Source: Candidatus Eiseniibacteriota bacterium (lineage in GTDB: Bacteria > Eisenbacteria > RBG-16-71-46). Taken from it: DNA of 5,996 nucleotides. The stretch is taken from contig CAIXRL010000240.1 in NCBI GenBank assembly GCA_903921835.1, positions 1 to 5,996 on the forward strand, in the 5' to 3' direction. Below are positions 1-5,443 of this stretch, in pieces. Made by a program: the position numbers and the translations under genes. Each line of letters begins with the position of its first letter. The first letter of the stretch is position 1. The notes below the pieces were generated by a model. It did not search any database and had not been told where the DNA came from. It saw only the letters and a program-made list of their open reading frames with translations.

Positions 1-339
1 CCGCGGTCGCCTGACCCGCCGCCGCAGCCGCTGCGGCAGCACGTGATTCCCCACGCTCCCCGGGGCCTTACCCGAAGCACCCACCCGGGCCCCAGATTCC
101 AGATCCGCGAGGGCGCTGCGGGAGCGGATTCTGGGTCCTGGGGCGCCTCGCGCACCTGTCGGCCGGGGCCACCTCCCGAGTGAACCGGCGTGTCCGCACC
201 CGGGTCCCGCGCGCCACGCCTTGAAACGTTGCAGTTCCACTCGCGGCCAGGAGCCGTCGGGCGCACTCCAGCACGGGCCGTCACCCGGTTGCGTCGTCGC
301 GAACCGCGCCAATGTTCTCCCACGCGGGTTGCGCGGTTG
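1..339. other. Gene-free upstream region
   Basis: No convincing gene lies here. The frame of the downstream receptor is open back to a GTG at 190, but the extra 80 residues are arginine- and proline-rich low-quality sequence, and a clear signal peptide begins only at 430. The stretch holds a short perfect palindrome at 21-37 (8-bp arms GCCGCAGC/GCTGCGGC around one base) and the larger imperfect hairpin at 89-144, listed separately. Whatever gene lies upstream is outside the window. Confidence 0.6.
89..144. repeat. Imperfect hairpin / inverted repeat
   Basis: GCCCCAG (89-95) pairs with CTGGGGC (138-144). CCAGA (99-103) pairs with TCTGG (130-134), and TCCG (104-107) pairs with CGGA (125-128), leaving a small internal loop, a one-base bulge and a 17-base apical loop. 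There is no T-run on either side, so it is not a canonical intrinsic terminator. It could be the 3' end structure of a gene outside the window or part of a dispersed palindrome. Confidence 0.4.
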
Positions 340-368
340 TTGAGCGCGCCCCCGCGTGCCGGTAGAAT
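340..368 (+). promoter_or_regulatory. Sigma70-like promoter of the receptor gene
   Basis: TTGAGC (340-345, 4 of 6 to TTGACA) and TAGAAT (363-368, 5 of 6 to TATAAT) are separated by exactly 17 bases. Predicted transcription start is near 375, giving a leader of about 55 bases before the ATG at 430. The -10 lies in the 11-mer GCCGGTAGAAT (358-368), which recurs at 5114-5124 upstream of the last gene. This is sequence-based prediction only. Confidence 0.5.
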
Positions 369-417
369 CGATGGCTCTCCGTGTCGAAGACACCCTGACC
401 ATCCAATCCGCGCCGTT

Positions 418-421
418 GGAG
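418..421 (+). promoter_or_regulatory. Ribosome binding site fixing the receptor start
   Basis: GGAG ends 8 bases before the ATG at 430. It supports that start over the in-frame GTG at 190, which precedes a non-protein-like arginine-rich stretch and would place the signal peptide internally. Confidence 0.55.
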
Positions 422-429
422 TCCGAAGA

Positions 430-1842
430 ATGAGGCTGCTTCACGGTCTTGCCGTCATAGCCATGCTTCTGATCCACCCCGGTACGCTCCGCGCGCAAGC
501 GCCGGCTGCCGGCGGCACCGTCGCGGGCATCGTGACCGACGCGTCCACCCACGCACCGCTGGAAGACGCCAGCGTGGTGCTGCGCAGCCGGACCGATTCC
601 ACCCGGATCGTCGGCACCACCACGCTCAAAGAGGGGGGGTTCCTCTTCTCCCACGTGGCGCCGGGCGCCTACGTCGTGGAATGCAGCCTGATCGGACACC
701 GAAGTTTTCGTTCGCCGGAGTTCGTGATCAGCCAGGCGAACCCGCGCGTGAACCTGCGGACCATCTCGCTCAAGCCGTCGGCGCTGGTCCTGGACGAGGT
801 GGTGATCTCCTCCGAGCGGAGCCTCTTCAACCACAGCATCGACCGCCGCGTGTACAACGTCGACCGCGACCTGATGGCCAGGTCGAGTTCGGTGAGCGAC
901 CTGCTGCAGAACATCCCCTCGGTCCAGGTGGACATCGACGGCAACGTCAGCCTGCGCGGCTCGGCGGACGTGATGGTCCTGATCAACGGCAAGAAGTCGC
1001 CCCTGATGGGCAAGAGCCGGGCGGACGTGCTGCAGCAGCTGCCGGCTGCGACCATCGAGAAGATCGAGGTGATCACCAACCCCTCGGCGCGGTTCACGCC
1101 CGAAGGCACGTCGGGCATCATCAACATCGTCACCAGGAAGGGCGCGGGATCCGGGATCAACGGCGACGTGACCGGACACCTGGGCACGTCCGGCCGGCAC
1201 AACGAGAACGTCTCGTTCGGCTACCACCCTGCCAGGCTCGATCTGTTCGGCAACTACAGCTACCGCGATGACCGCAGGAAGAGGGTCGGCACGGACGAGC
1301 GGACTCTGGCCGCCCCAGGACCTACGCGGAGCTACCGCGAGGACAACGTGGTGGCGATGCGCCCTCACGTGCACATGGGGACGCTGGGACTGAGCTACCA
1401 CCCGGACCCGAAGAACACGCTGGAGCTCTCGGGCGACTACTTCCGGCGACGGCCCGCGCGCGACGGTCTGTCCTCCATCGTCACGCGTGATGGCGGGGGC
1501 GCGATCCTCACCGACCATGACCGCCGGCAGACGGGCTACGAGCTGGAGAGCGAAACGGGAATCACGGGCGCGTTCGAGCACGACTTCGCGAGGGAGAACC
1601 ACAGCCTGCGGGTCGAGGCCATCGTCTCCGACGCGCCGCAGACGGAAGCTGCCCACTTCGTGGAGCGCTGGCGAGCCCCGCCCGCCACAACCGACCCCGC
1701 GAGCGACGTCGTGCTCGGGCAAACGGAACGCATGGGGCACCTGTCGGTCGACTACTCCGACCCCGTGGACGAGCGCTCGAAACTCGAGGCGGGTTACGCG
1801 CTCGAACTGCACCGCCAGGACATCCGGTCCGACGCGGACTAG
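430..1842 (+). CDS. Receptor N-terminal part: signal peptide, CarboxypepD_reg-like domain, plug, first barrel strands
   Basis: This is the product expected if the TAG acts as a stop: 470 residues. Residues 1-23 are a signal peptide (MRLLHG, hydrophobic core LAVIAMLLI, cleavage near RAQA). Residues about 30-115 form a carboxypeptidase-regulatory-like beta-sandwich (GTVAGIVTDASTHAPLEDASV, then GGFLFSHVAPGAYVVE). LDEVVI at 121-126 is the usual linker before the plug and resembles the TonB-box region of SusC-like proteins. The plug covers about 138-238 and shows NIPSVQVDIDGNVSLRGS (161-178), VLINGK (183-188), IEKIEVI (209-215) and NPSARFTPEGTSGIINIV (217-234), all hallmark plug motifs. From about 245 onward the sequence alternates in barrel-strand fashion (for example LDLFGNYSYR and NTLELSGDYF). 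Plug without a complete barrel should not fold into the outer membrane. The family assignment is firm; the function of the fragment is doubtful. Confidence 0.8.
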   Translation: MRLLHGLAVIAMLLIHPGTLRAQAPAAGGTVAGIVTDASTHAPLEDASVVLRSRTDSTRIVGTTTLKEGGFLFSHVAPGAYVVECSLIGHRSFRSPEFVISQANPRVNLRTISLKPSALVLDEVVISSERSLFNHSIDRRVYNVDRDLMARSSSVSDLLQNIPSVQVDIDGNVSLRGSADVMVLINGKKSPLMGKSRADVLQQLPAATIEKIEVITNPSARFTPEGTSGIINIVTRKGAGSGINGDVTGHLGTSGRHNENVSFGYHPARLDLFGNYSYRDDRRKRVGTDERTLAAPGPTRSYREDNVVAMRPHVHMGTLGLSYHPDPKNTLELSGDYFRRRPARDGLSSIVTRDGGGAILTDHDRRQTGYELESETGITGAFEHDFARENHSLRVEAIVSDAPQTEAAHFVERWRAPPATTDPASDVVLGQTERMGHLSVDYSDPVDERSKLEAGYALELHRQDIRSDAD

Positions 1843-2859
1843 CTCGACGTCGCCCAGGGATTGTTCCTCCCGGACGCGTCGAAGACCTACCGGTTCCGGC
1901 TGGACCAGGCGATCCACGCGGTCTACGGCACCTACGAGCGTGCACTCGGCAAGTTCAGCGCGCTCGGCGGCCTGAGGGCGGAGTACGCGAAGGTGTCGTC
2001 CGACCTGGTCACCGGGGCGCTGCCGTTCTCCGACTCGTATTCCGGGCTCTACCCGACGCTGCACATGGCCTACCAGGCGACCGCGCGCGGCCAGTTCCAG
2101 CTCAACTACAGCCGCCGGATCCGGCGGCCGGAGAGCGAAGAGCTCAATCCGTTCCCCGAATACACCGATCCGTACAACATCGACTCCGGAAATCCCCGGC
2201 TCAAGCCCGAGTCGATCCACTCGTACGAACTGGGCTATCGCCACGCGGGAGATCACTTCTCCTTCGCGCCCACCCTCTACTTGCGCGACCGGCGCAATGG
2301 GTTCACGCGGCTGACCCAGGCGCTCAACAGCACCACGGTTCTGCGTACCGTGGCGAATCTCGCGAGCGATCGGTCGGCGGGTTTCGAACCCGTGCTGACG
2401 ATATCGGCAGGCAAGGAGTTGCAGGCGAACCTGAACGGCAACGTCTTCTACGACCAGATCGACGCTTCGAACCTCGGCTACGCCGGCAGGAAGTCCGTGG
2501 TCTCCTGGAGCGGCACCTTCAATGTGACCGTGACCCCGTGGACCGCGACCAAGTTCGAGCTCAGCTCCAACTACCGCTCGGCCAGGCTCACGCCGCAGGG
2601 CGATTCGCGCCCGAGCTTCGTCCTGAATGCGGGAGCGCGGCAGAACCTGTTGCGCGACCGCATCTCGCTCACGTTCGCCATCTCGGACCTGCTCAAGACG
2701 CAGCGCCAGGACACCCGGCTGGATGTCTCTGGGATCCGGCAACGGGTGACCAATCGGCGGGATTCGCAGATCGTCTATGCGGGCCTCACCTATCACTACG
2801 GCCGGCCCGCGAAGGGCGACAAGAAGGACAAACCGATCCAGTACGAGGATCAGCCGTAG
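1843..2859 (+). CDS. Receptor C-terminal part: remainder of the outer-membrane beta-barrel
   Basis: The same frame continues for 338 residues after the TAG (codons 472-809). It carries typical OMP_b-brl_3 barrel sequence: IHAVYGTYER followed by GGLRAEY, then LNYSRRIRRP (558-567), LNPFPEYTDPYNIDSGNPRLKPE (ending near residue 594, split here by family motifs LNPF, DPYNI and GNPRLKPE), SYELGYR, and a last strand SQIVYAGLTYHYG near the C-terminus, followed by a short charged tail ending EDQP. No signal peptide or plug is present, and a start at TTG 1861 lacks a usable ribosome binding site, so this is very unlikely to be an independent gene. It is most simply the second half of the receptor. The preserved motifs suggest that the interruption is recent or artefactual. 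Confidence 0.75.
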   Translation, partial: LDVAQGLFLPDASKTYRFRLDQAIHAVYGTYERALGKFSALGGLRAEYAKVSSDLVTGALPFSDSYSGLYPTLHMAYQATARGQFQLNYSRRIRRPESEELNPFPEYTDPYNIDSGNPRLKPESIHSYELGYRHAGDHFSFAPTLYLRDRRNGFTRLTQALNSTTVLRTVANLASDRSAGFEPVLTISAGKELQANLNGNVFYDQIDASNLGYAGRKSVVSWSGTFNVTVTPWTATKFELSSNYRSARLTPQGDSRPSFVLNAGARQNLLRDRISLTFAISDLLKTQRQDTRLDVSGIRQRVTNRRDSQIVYAGLTYHYGRPAKGDKKDKPIQYEDQP

Positions 2860-3209
2860 CGGGTCCTCGTCCGGGCTGGCCGGCTCCATCCGCAGTGGGA
2901 GCCGTGGGCGTGAGAGTTCCCTCCCCCGCCGCGCTCGTTGCGTCACTTCTGCCGTCAGCATGCCCCACGAACCGCGCCGCTCTTTCCGGTGGCGGCCCAT
3001 CTCTGGGGCGTGGTTCGCGTCGCGAGCCGCGATTCTGCTCGAGGACCAGCGCGCCGCCGACCGAGGTCCGGCTCGCATTCCCCGCCGGCGCCGATCGCCA
3101 TGAGGCGGCGCGCAATGCCCGCCCGAGGCGTTGCGCATGTGCACGCGTCCGAGAAGCGTCCGAGGCGGTCTTGCTGCGGGCCGTGTGTATTCCGCTGCAG
3201 GCAACGAGT
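2860..3209. other. Gene-free spacer between receptor and tRNA
   Basis: I see no gene here. Reading frames on both strands give arginine-, proline- and alanine-rich translations without domains. The gap contains a 7-bp inverted repeat CGGCTCC/GGAGCCG (2881-2887 and 2898-2904) just past the receptor stop, and a 9-bp direct repeat GCGTCCGAG at 3145-3153 and 3156-3164. The receptor gene and the tRNA gene converge on this spacer. Confidence 0.6.
2881..2904. terminator. Possible weak terminator hairpin after the receptor gene
   Basis: CGGCTCC and GGAGCCG form a 7-bp stem with a 10-base loop, 22 bases after the TAG at 2857-2859. No T-run follows on either strand, so intrinsic termination would be weak. 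The position between two convergent genes is the main support. Confidence 0.25.
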
Positions 3210-3284
3210 TGGAGGCGGCACCCGGATTCGAACCGGGGAATAAGCGCTTTGCAGGCGCTCGCCTTACCACTTGGCTATGCCGCC
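3210..3284 (-). tRNA. tRNA-Cys (anticodon GCA), CCA encoded
   Basis: The reverse complement folds into a complete cloverleaf of 75 bases including an encoded CCA (3210-3212). The acceptor stem GGCGGCA/TGCCGCC is a perfect 7 bp, with U8-A9 next. The D arm has the stem GCC/GGC with loop AAGTGGTAA. The anticodon stem AGCGC/GCGCT is perfect, with loop CTGCAAA, giving anticodon GCA (complement at 3250-3252). The variable loop is TATTC. The T stem CCCGG/CCGGG closes loop TTCGAAT. The discriminator base is U73, a known identity element of tRNA-Cys in bacteria, which agrees with the anticodon. It is a single gene with no adjacent tRNA and is transcribed towards the receptor gene. I see no repeat of its 3' end elsewhere in the window, so nothing indicates an integrated element. 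Confidence 0.97.
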
Positions 3285-3299
3285 TCACTCGGGACGGTG

Positions 3300-3329
3300 A
3301 CGTTACCATCGCAGACGCCGGAGCAGCAA
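3300..3329 (-). promoter_or_regulatory. Candidate promoter of the tRNA-Cys gene
   Basis: On the - strand TTGCTG (complement of 3324-3329) and TAACGT (complement of 3300-3305) are separated by 18 bases. This would start transcription close to 3293, about 9 bases before the mature tRNA 5' end. The -10 match is poor (3 of 6), so the position is the main argument. Confidence 0.25.
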
Positions 3330-3673
3330 GAAGACCCGTCCGTTGCGATCCACCCGCCGCGATGACGCAGGCGCGACGCGGACAGAGAGTGCGGGGATAG
3401 TCTCGCGTCCGGGCTGAATCCGGCCACAGCAGCAGACAGGGACAGTCGTTGAACCTGGCTTCGGCCTGCCCATACCCACGCCGGACTGCTGCCGACGAAC
3501 ACGCGCACCGGCGCTTCTTGCGCGAGGCCGGGCGATCACCCGACGCGTGCGTTCATCCGATCGCCACGGCCGCGCACGTGGGGGCACTTCCCGCCTGCGG
3601 CACAAGCGTGGCGGCAGCTCGCTTCGGTGCAGCACCGCAGCCACCGCATTGCGCCCCCTTGGTGAACCGGTGA

Positions 3674-3770
3674 AGGCGTGAGGATCACGGTTGTGCGCAG
3701 CGATGCGTGACGCGAAGGGCGGCGGAGGCCTTCGCCTTCGTTCTCGCGCTCACCAATCATCCTCACGCCT
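3674..3770. repeat. Long imperfect palindrome with perfect 12-bp ends
   Basis: AGGCGTGAGGAT (3674-3685) is exactly complementary to ATCCTCACGCCT (3759-3770). Inside, GTGA/TCAC (3707-3710 with 3750-3753), CGCG/CGCG (3711-3714 with 3745-3748) and AAGG/CCTT (3715-3718 with 3735-3738) continue the pairing with bulges. The transcript of either strand could form a branched hairpin of 97 bases. There is no coding sequence in or beside it. It may be a dispersed intergenic repeat or a structured RNA; its copy number cannot be judged from one window. Confidence 0.5.
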
Positions 3771-3973
3771 CGCCCCTCCCAAGGATCCGCCCGGCCGGCG
3801 GGCGCGGCTTGAGCGTGCCGACGTCCACATGTTCCCGCTGGCCCTGGCGATCACTGTCACAAGACAAAGTTTTCTTCCAGAAACCTCTCAAATACCTGTG
3901 AATCCGGACGCTTACGGCGACATCAAGAGTACGCTGGGGCAACTCGGCACCGGGAAAGCATGGCAGTCACCCG

Positions 3974-3985
3974 TCATGCGCATGA
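3974..3985. repeat. 12-bp perfect palindrome
   Basis: TCATGCGCATGA is a perfect 12-base palindrome inside the AT-richer island, followed by the T-rich stretch TTGTTTTAG. It could be a dimeric regulator site or the core of a very small hairpin. It starts 14 bases before the next palindrome. Confidence 0.35.
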
Positions 3986-3998
3986 TTGTTTTAGCTTG

Positions 3999-4066
3999 AC
4001 GAGACCATGTCATAGCTGGCAGCCTCGACTTCAGGTGTCGCCAGCCGGGGAATGACTTGGTCTGGT
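3999..4066. repeat. Nested imperfect palindrome with GTCAT...ATGAC arms
   Basis: AGACCATGTCAT (4002-4013) pairs with ATGACTTGGTCT (4052-4063) at 11 of 12 positions. A further CA/TG pair outside it (3999-4000 with 4065-4066) follows one mismatch. Inside, GCTGGC (4015-4020) pairs with GCCAGC (4040-4045), and GAC/GTC can close the tip. On the - strand it reads GTCATTCCCCGGCTGG and onward, the layout of small dispersed palindromic repeats that begin GTCAT and end ATGAC. The family resemblance is inference; the pairing is directly visible. Confidence 0.5.
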
Positions 4067-4236
4067 GCCTGAGAGTGGTCCTCGATCCCATGACGAAATT
4101 GGTCTCACGCTCATGGTGAGTGTTGTGTGGCGTCGCACCACGAAGTTCGAAGTTCATCGGCCGTCACAACCCCCGTCAACGGCCGTAGAGGCGCAGAAGC
4201 GTTGGGCACTGATCCACGGTGGGCAGCACTGGCTTC

Positions 4237-4247
4237 GGAGGAGGGGG
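4237..4247 (+). promoter_or_regulatory. Strong ribosome binding site fixing the start at 4254
   Basis: GGAGGAGGGGG ends 6 bases before ATG 4254. It decides between this start and the in-frame ATG at 4065, which has no such site and would place 63 non-protein-like residues before a clean signal peptide. Confidence 0.75.
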
Positions 4248-4253
4248 TTCAAG

Positions 4254-4979
4254 ATGAGCTTGATTCTCAGGAGTTCCGCACGGATGGCATTCGGCATCGC
4301 GCTGCTCGCGACCGTTGTGCTCGCTTCGACGGCGGGCGCGGTAATGCTTCCGAGGTCGCCGCAGGTGCCATTCCTGACCGGATCGCTGCAGGGTTACCTG
4401 AACGCGAACGACGGCGGCATCAACACGGCGACGGACCAGCTCAACGGCCAGTACTTCTCGTCGAACGTCGGCGGAATCGCCGTGTTCGAGCTGATGGTCA
4501 CGCTGAGCAACAATCCCGCCGGCAACACCATCGGGGTGTACAACGCGGGCGACCCGTCCCCGACTCTGTACCCGCTGCTCACGGGCCGTACGGCGGGGTA
4601 CTACGTCGTGTGCCATTTCTATGCGAACGGCACCCTGAATGTGGACATGTTCGACCCGAGCGATATCAGCCTGGGAACTGTAAGCTACTCGGGTGTGACG
4701 CGTAACGCGTTCGGCTTCTACATCCAGCATGACCTTGGTGGCACGTTCTACTCGCAGGACGCCCGCAACAGCGGTGCGGCGCAGGTGCTGACGTATGCCG
4801 GCACTGATATCGGCGGCTTCGGCAACTACGGCGACTGGTGGGAGTGCTTCAACGACACGCCCTACAATGCAACTTTCAGCACGTTCGACTCGGCGGTCCT
4901 GCTCCTGCAGTCGGTCACGCCGAAGCCCGTCCCGACGCAGAACAAGTCCTGGGGCTCGCTCAAGGCCACCTACCGCTAG
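4254..4979 (+). CDS. Secreted protein with DUF4114-like region and C-terminal SWGxLKxxYR tail
   Basis: The product has 241 residues. Residues 1-29 are a signal peptide (basic start, hydrophobic core FGIALLATVVLAS, cleavage near AGA), so it is exported. The mature part is rich in Gly, Asn, Thr and Tyr, as in beta-sandwich surface proteins. Residues about 151-220 (AFGFYIQHD, TFYSQDARNSG, then GDWWECFND and DSAVLLLQS) resemble the DUF4114 fold seen in exported proteins of many environmental bacteria. The usual acidic end motif of DUF4114 (DxDFND-like) is not evident, so the family call is tentative. The chain ends VPTQNKSWGSLKATYR; a Pro/Thr linker plus SWGxLKxxYR looks like a conserved tail rather than domain sequence. 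Two Cys residues (120 and 199) remain in the mature chain. A weak promoter guess is GTCACA (4163-4168) with TAGAGG 17 bases later. A terminator follows, so it is probably monocistronic. Its molecular function is unknown. Confidence 0.8.
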   Translation: MSLILRSSARMAFGIALLATVVLASTAGAVMLPRSPQVPFLTGSLQGYLNANDGGINTATDQLNGQYFSSNVGGIAVFELMVTLSNNPAGNTIGVYNAGDPSPTLYPLLTGRTAGYYVVCHFYANGTLNVDMFDPSDISLGTVSYSGVTRNAFGFYIQHDLGGTFYSQDARNSGAAQVLTYAGTDIGGFGNYGDWWECFNDTPYNATFSTFDSAVLLLQSVTPKPVPTQNKSWGSLKATYR

Positions 4980-5009
4980 GCGACACCTGGAGTGCGGCCG
5001 GGACCCCGA

Positions 5010-5040
5010 AGCCCCCGTGTGAGCCGGTCGCACGGGGGCT
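5010..5040 (+). terminator. Strong hairpin terminator after the 4254 gene
   Basis: AGCCCCCGTG (5010-5019) and CACGGGGGCT (5031-5040) form a perfect 10-bp GC-rich stem with an 11-base loop, starting 30 bases after the stop codon. The downstream tail is CTCTTCGC rather than a true T-run, but the stem strength and position make it the clear transcript end. Confidence 0.75.
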
Positions 5041-5080
5041 CTTCGCATCCTGCACGAGTACCCGGCCGCGACCGCCGCGC

Positions 5081-5099
5081 GGCAGCGAATATTGCTGCC
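5081..5099. promoter_or_regulatory. Dyad / possible operator over the -35 region
   Basis: GGCAGC (5081-5086) and GCTGCC (5094-5099) are perfect inverted 6-mers around the 7-base centre GAATATT. The right arm overlaps the candidate -35 at 5095-5100, the place expected for a repressor site. It could also be a small RNA hairpin. Confidence 0.3.
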
Positions 5100-5124
5100 A
5101 CTGGGACGCTGCAGCCGGTAGAAT
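5095..5124 (+). promoter_or_regulatory. Candidate sigma70-like promoter of the delta-60 gene
   Basis: CTGCCA (5095-5100, 4 of 6) and TAGAAT (5119-5124, 5 of 6) are 18 bases apart. The -10 sits in GCCGGTAGAAT (5114-5124), identical to the 11-mer at 358-368 in the receptor promoter. An 8-bp palindrome GCTGCAGC (5108-5115) lies in the spacer. The start would be near 5131. Confidence 0.4.
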
Positions 5125-5443
5125 TGCGGCAAAGCTAAACCCGCCTGCCATGAACGGAATCTGGCGGGCCATACGCCTGCGGCACCGTCGGCGCCCCCTG
5201 CCACGACCGGTGCACGAGACCCGTCTGCGTTTTCGCCTGGATTCGACAACCCGCCCATCACCATCGTGGGCCGTTCCGTCGGCCCCGGAGGCCACCCGAT
5301 GGTCTTCCGCCCAACGCTGCGAGCAAGTTGCCGCGCGATCGTCGCATTCGCGGCGGGGACGCGAGTGTTCATGGCGCATCGCACCGGGGCCTCCGCTCAT
5401 CTGACGTTCCGATGACGCACCACCGTCCGGGGGAATCCTCCGC

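Larger units (their letters stand above)
430..2859 (+). pseudogene. TonB-dependent-type outer-membrane beta-barrel receptor, interrupted by an in-frame TAG
   Basis: Read through one TAG at 1840-1842 (codon 471), this is a continuous 809-codon frame with the full architecture of a TonB-dependent-receptor-like outer-membrane protein of the OMP_b-brl_3 type: signal peptide, carboxypeptidase-regulatory-like domain, plug, then a 22-strand-type barrel. About 800 residues is normal for the family. Such proteins take up ligands across the outer membrane using TonB/ExbBD energy; the ligand cannot be told from sequence. There is no frameshift: family-typical sequence continues immediately after the TAG in the same frame, so one substitution (for example from TAC, CAG or GAG) or a base-calling error is enough to explain it. 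The next codon with start potential, TTG at 1861, has AGGGA directly abutting it, too close to serve as a ribosome binding site. If the TAG is real the barrel is lost and the gene is probably dead, unless the stop is suppressed. Confidence 0.8.
3330..4236. other. Long intergenic region without a convincing gene
   Basis: About 900 bases separate the tRNA from the next gene. Frames here give low-complexity or arginine-rich translations, and none has a good ribosome binding site joined to a protein-like sequence. The first part is very GC-rich (45 of 60 bases in 3541-3600). From about 3841 composition drops (28 of 60 in 3841-3900; 31 of 60 in 3961-4020). The region contains two large imperfect palindromes and a 12-bp perfect palindrome, listed separately. 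Close to the next gene are a tandem GAAGTTC pair (4142-4155) and two CGGCCGT copies 22 bases apart (4158-4164 and 4180-4186). Confidence 0.55.
5041..5443. other. Gene-free region upstream of the delta-60 gene
   Basis: About 400 bases without a convincing gene. An arginine-rich frame from ATG 5150 and a 38-codon frame at 5299-5415 are not protein-like enough to call. The region holds a promoter-like sequence with an overlapping dyad (5081-5124) and a 6-bp hairpin CCCGCC/GGCGGG (5140-5145 with 5163-5168). If the promoter is right, the next gene has a leader of about 310 bases. Confidence 0.5.

Noticed and set aside
190..429. In-frame extension of the receptor to GTG 190
   Set aside because: The added residues are arginine- and proline-rich without protein character. 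The signal peptide and ribosome binding site favour ATG 430, and a promoter lies inside the extension at 340-368.
3210..3284. tRNA as an attachment site for an integrated element
   Set aside because: No integrase gene and no repeat of the tRNA 3' end can be seen in the window.
2938..3400. Open frames crossing the tRNA on the + strand (translations such as GGTRIRTGE, HPDSNRG and APGFEPG)
   Set aside because: These are the well-known false translations of the antisense of a tRNA T arm; the tRNA-Cys fully explains the sequence.
3945..3960. Sigma54-like CGGCACC-N4-AAGCA
   Set aside because: GG and GC are correctly spaced, but the -12 element lacks the TT, and the site is about 300 bases from the next gene with no activator nearby.
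3829..3999. Possible 56-residue protein starting MFPLALAITV
   Set aside because: There is no purine-rich ribosome binding site before 3829, no recognisable family, and the hydrophobic start is too short to rely on.
3996..4001. TTGACG as a good -35 element
   Set aside because: No acceptable -10 lies 15-19 bases downstream, and it falls at the edge of the nested palindrome.
3912..4157. 81-residue - strand frame across the AT-richer island
   Set aside because: It runs through the nested palindrome, which explains its openness on both strands. No motif or ribosome binding site was seen.
4176..5384. 402-codon open frame on the - strand
   Set aside because: It is antisense to the well-supported 4254 gene and its terminator, and the translation is arginine-rich with no domain; long antisense frames are expected at this GC content.
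5299..5415. 38-codon + strand frame starting MVFRPTLRAS
   Set aside because: No ribosome binding site and no recognisable motif; length is within chance expectation.
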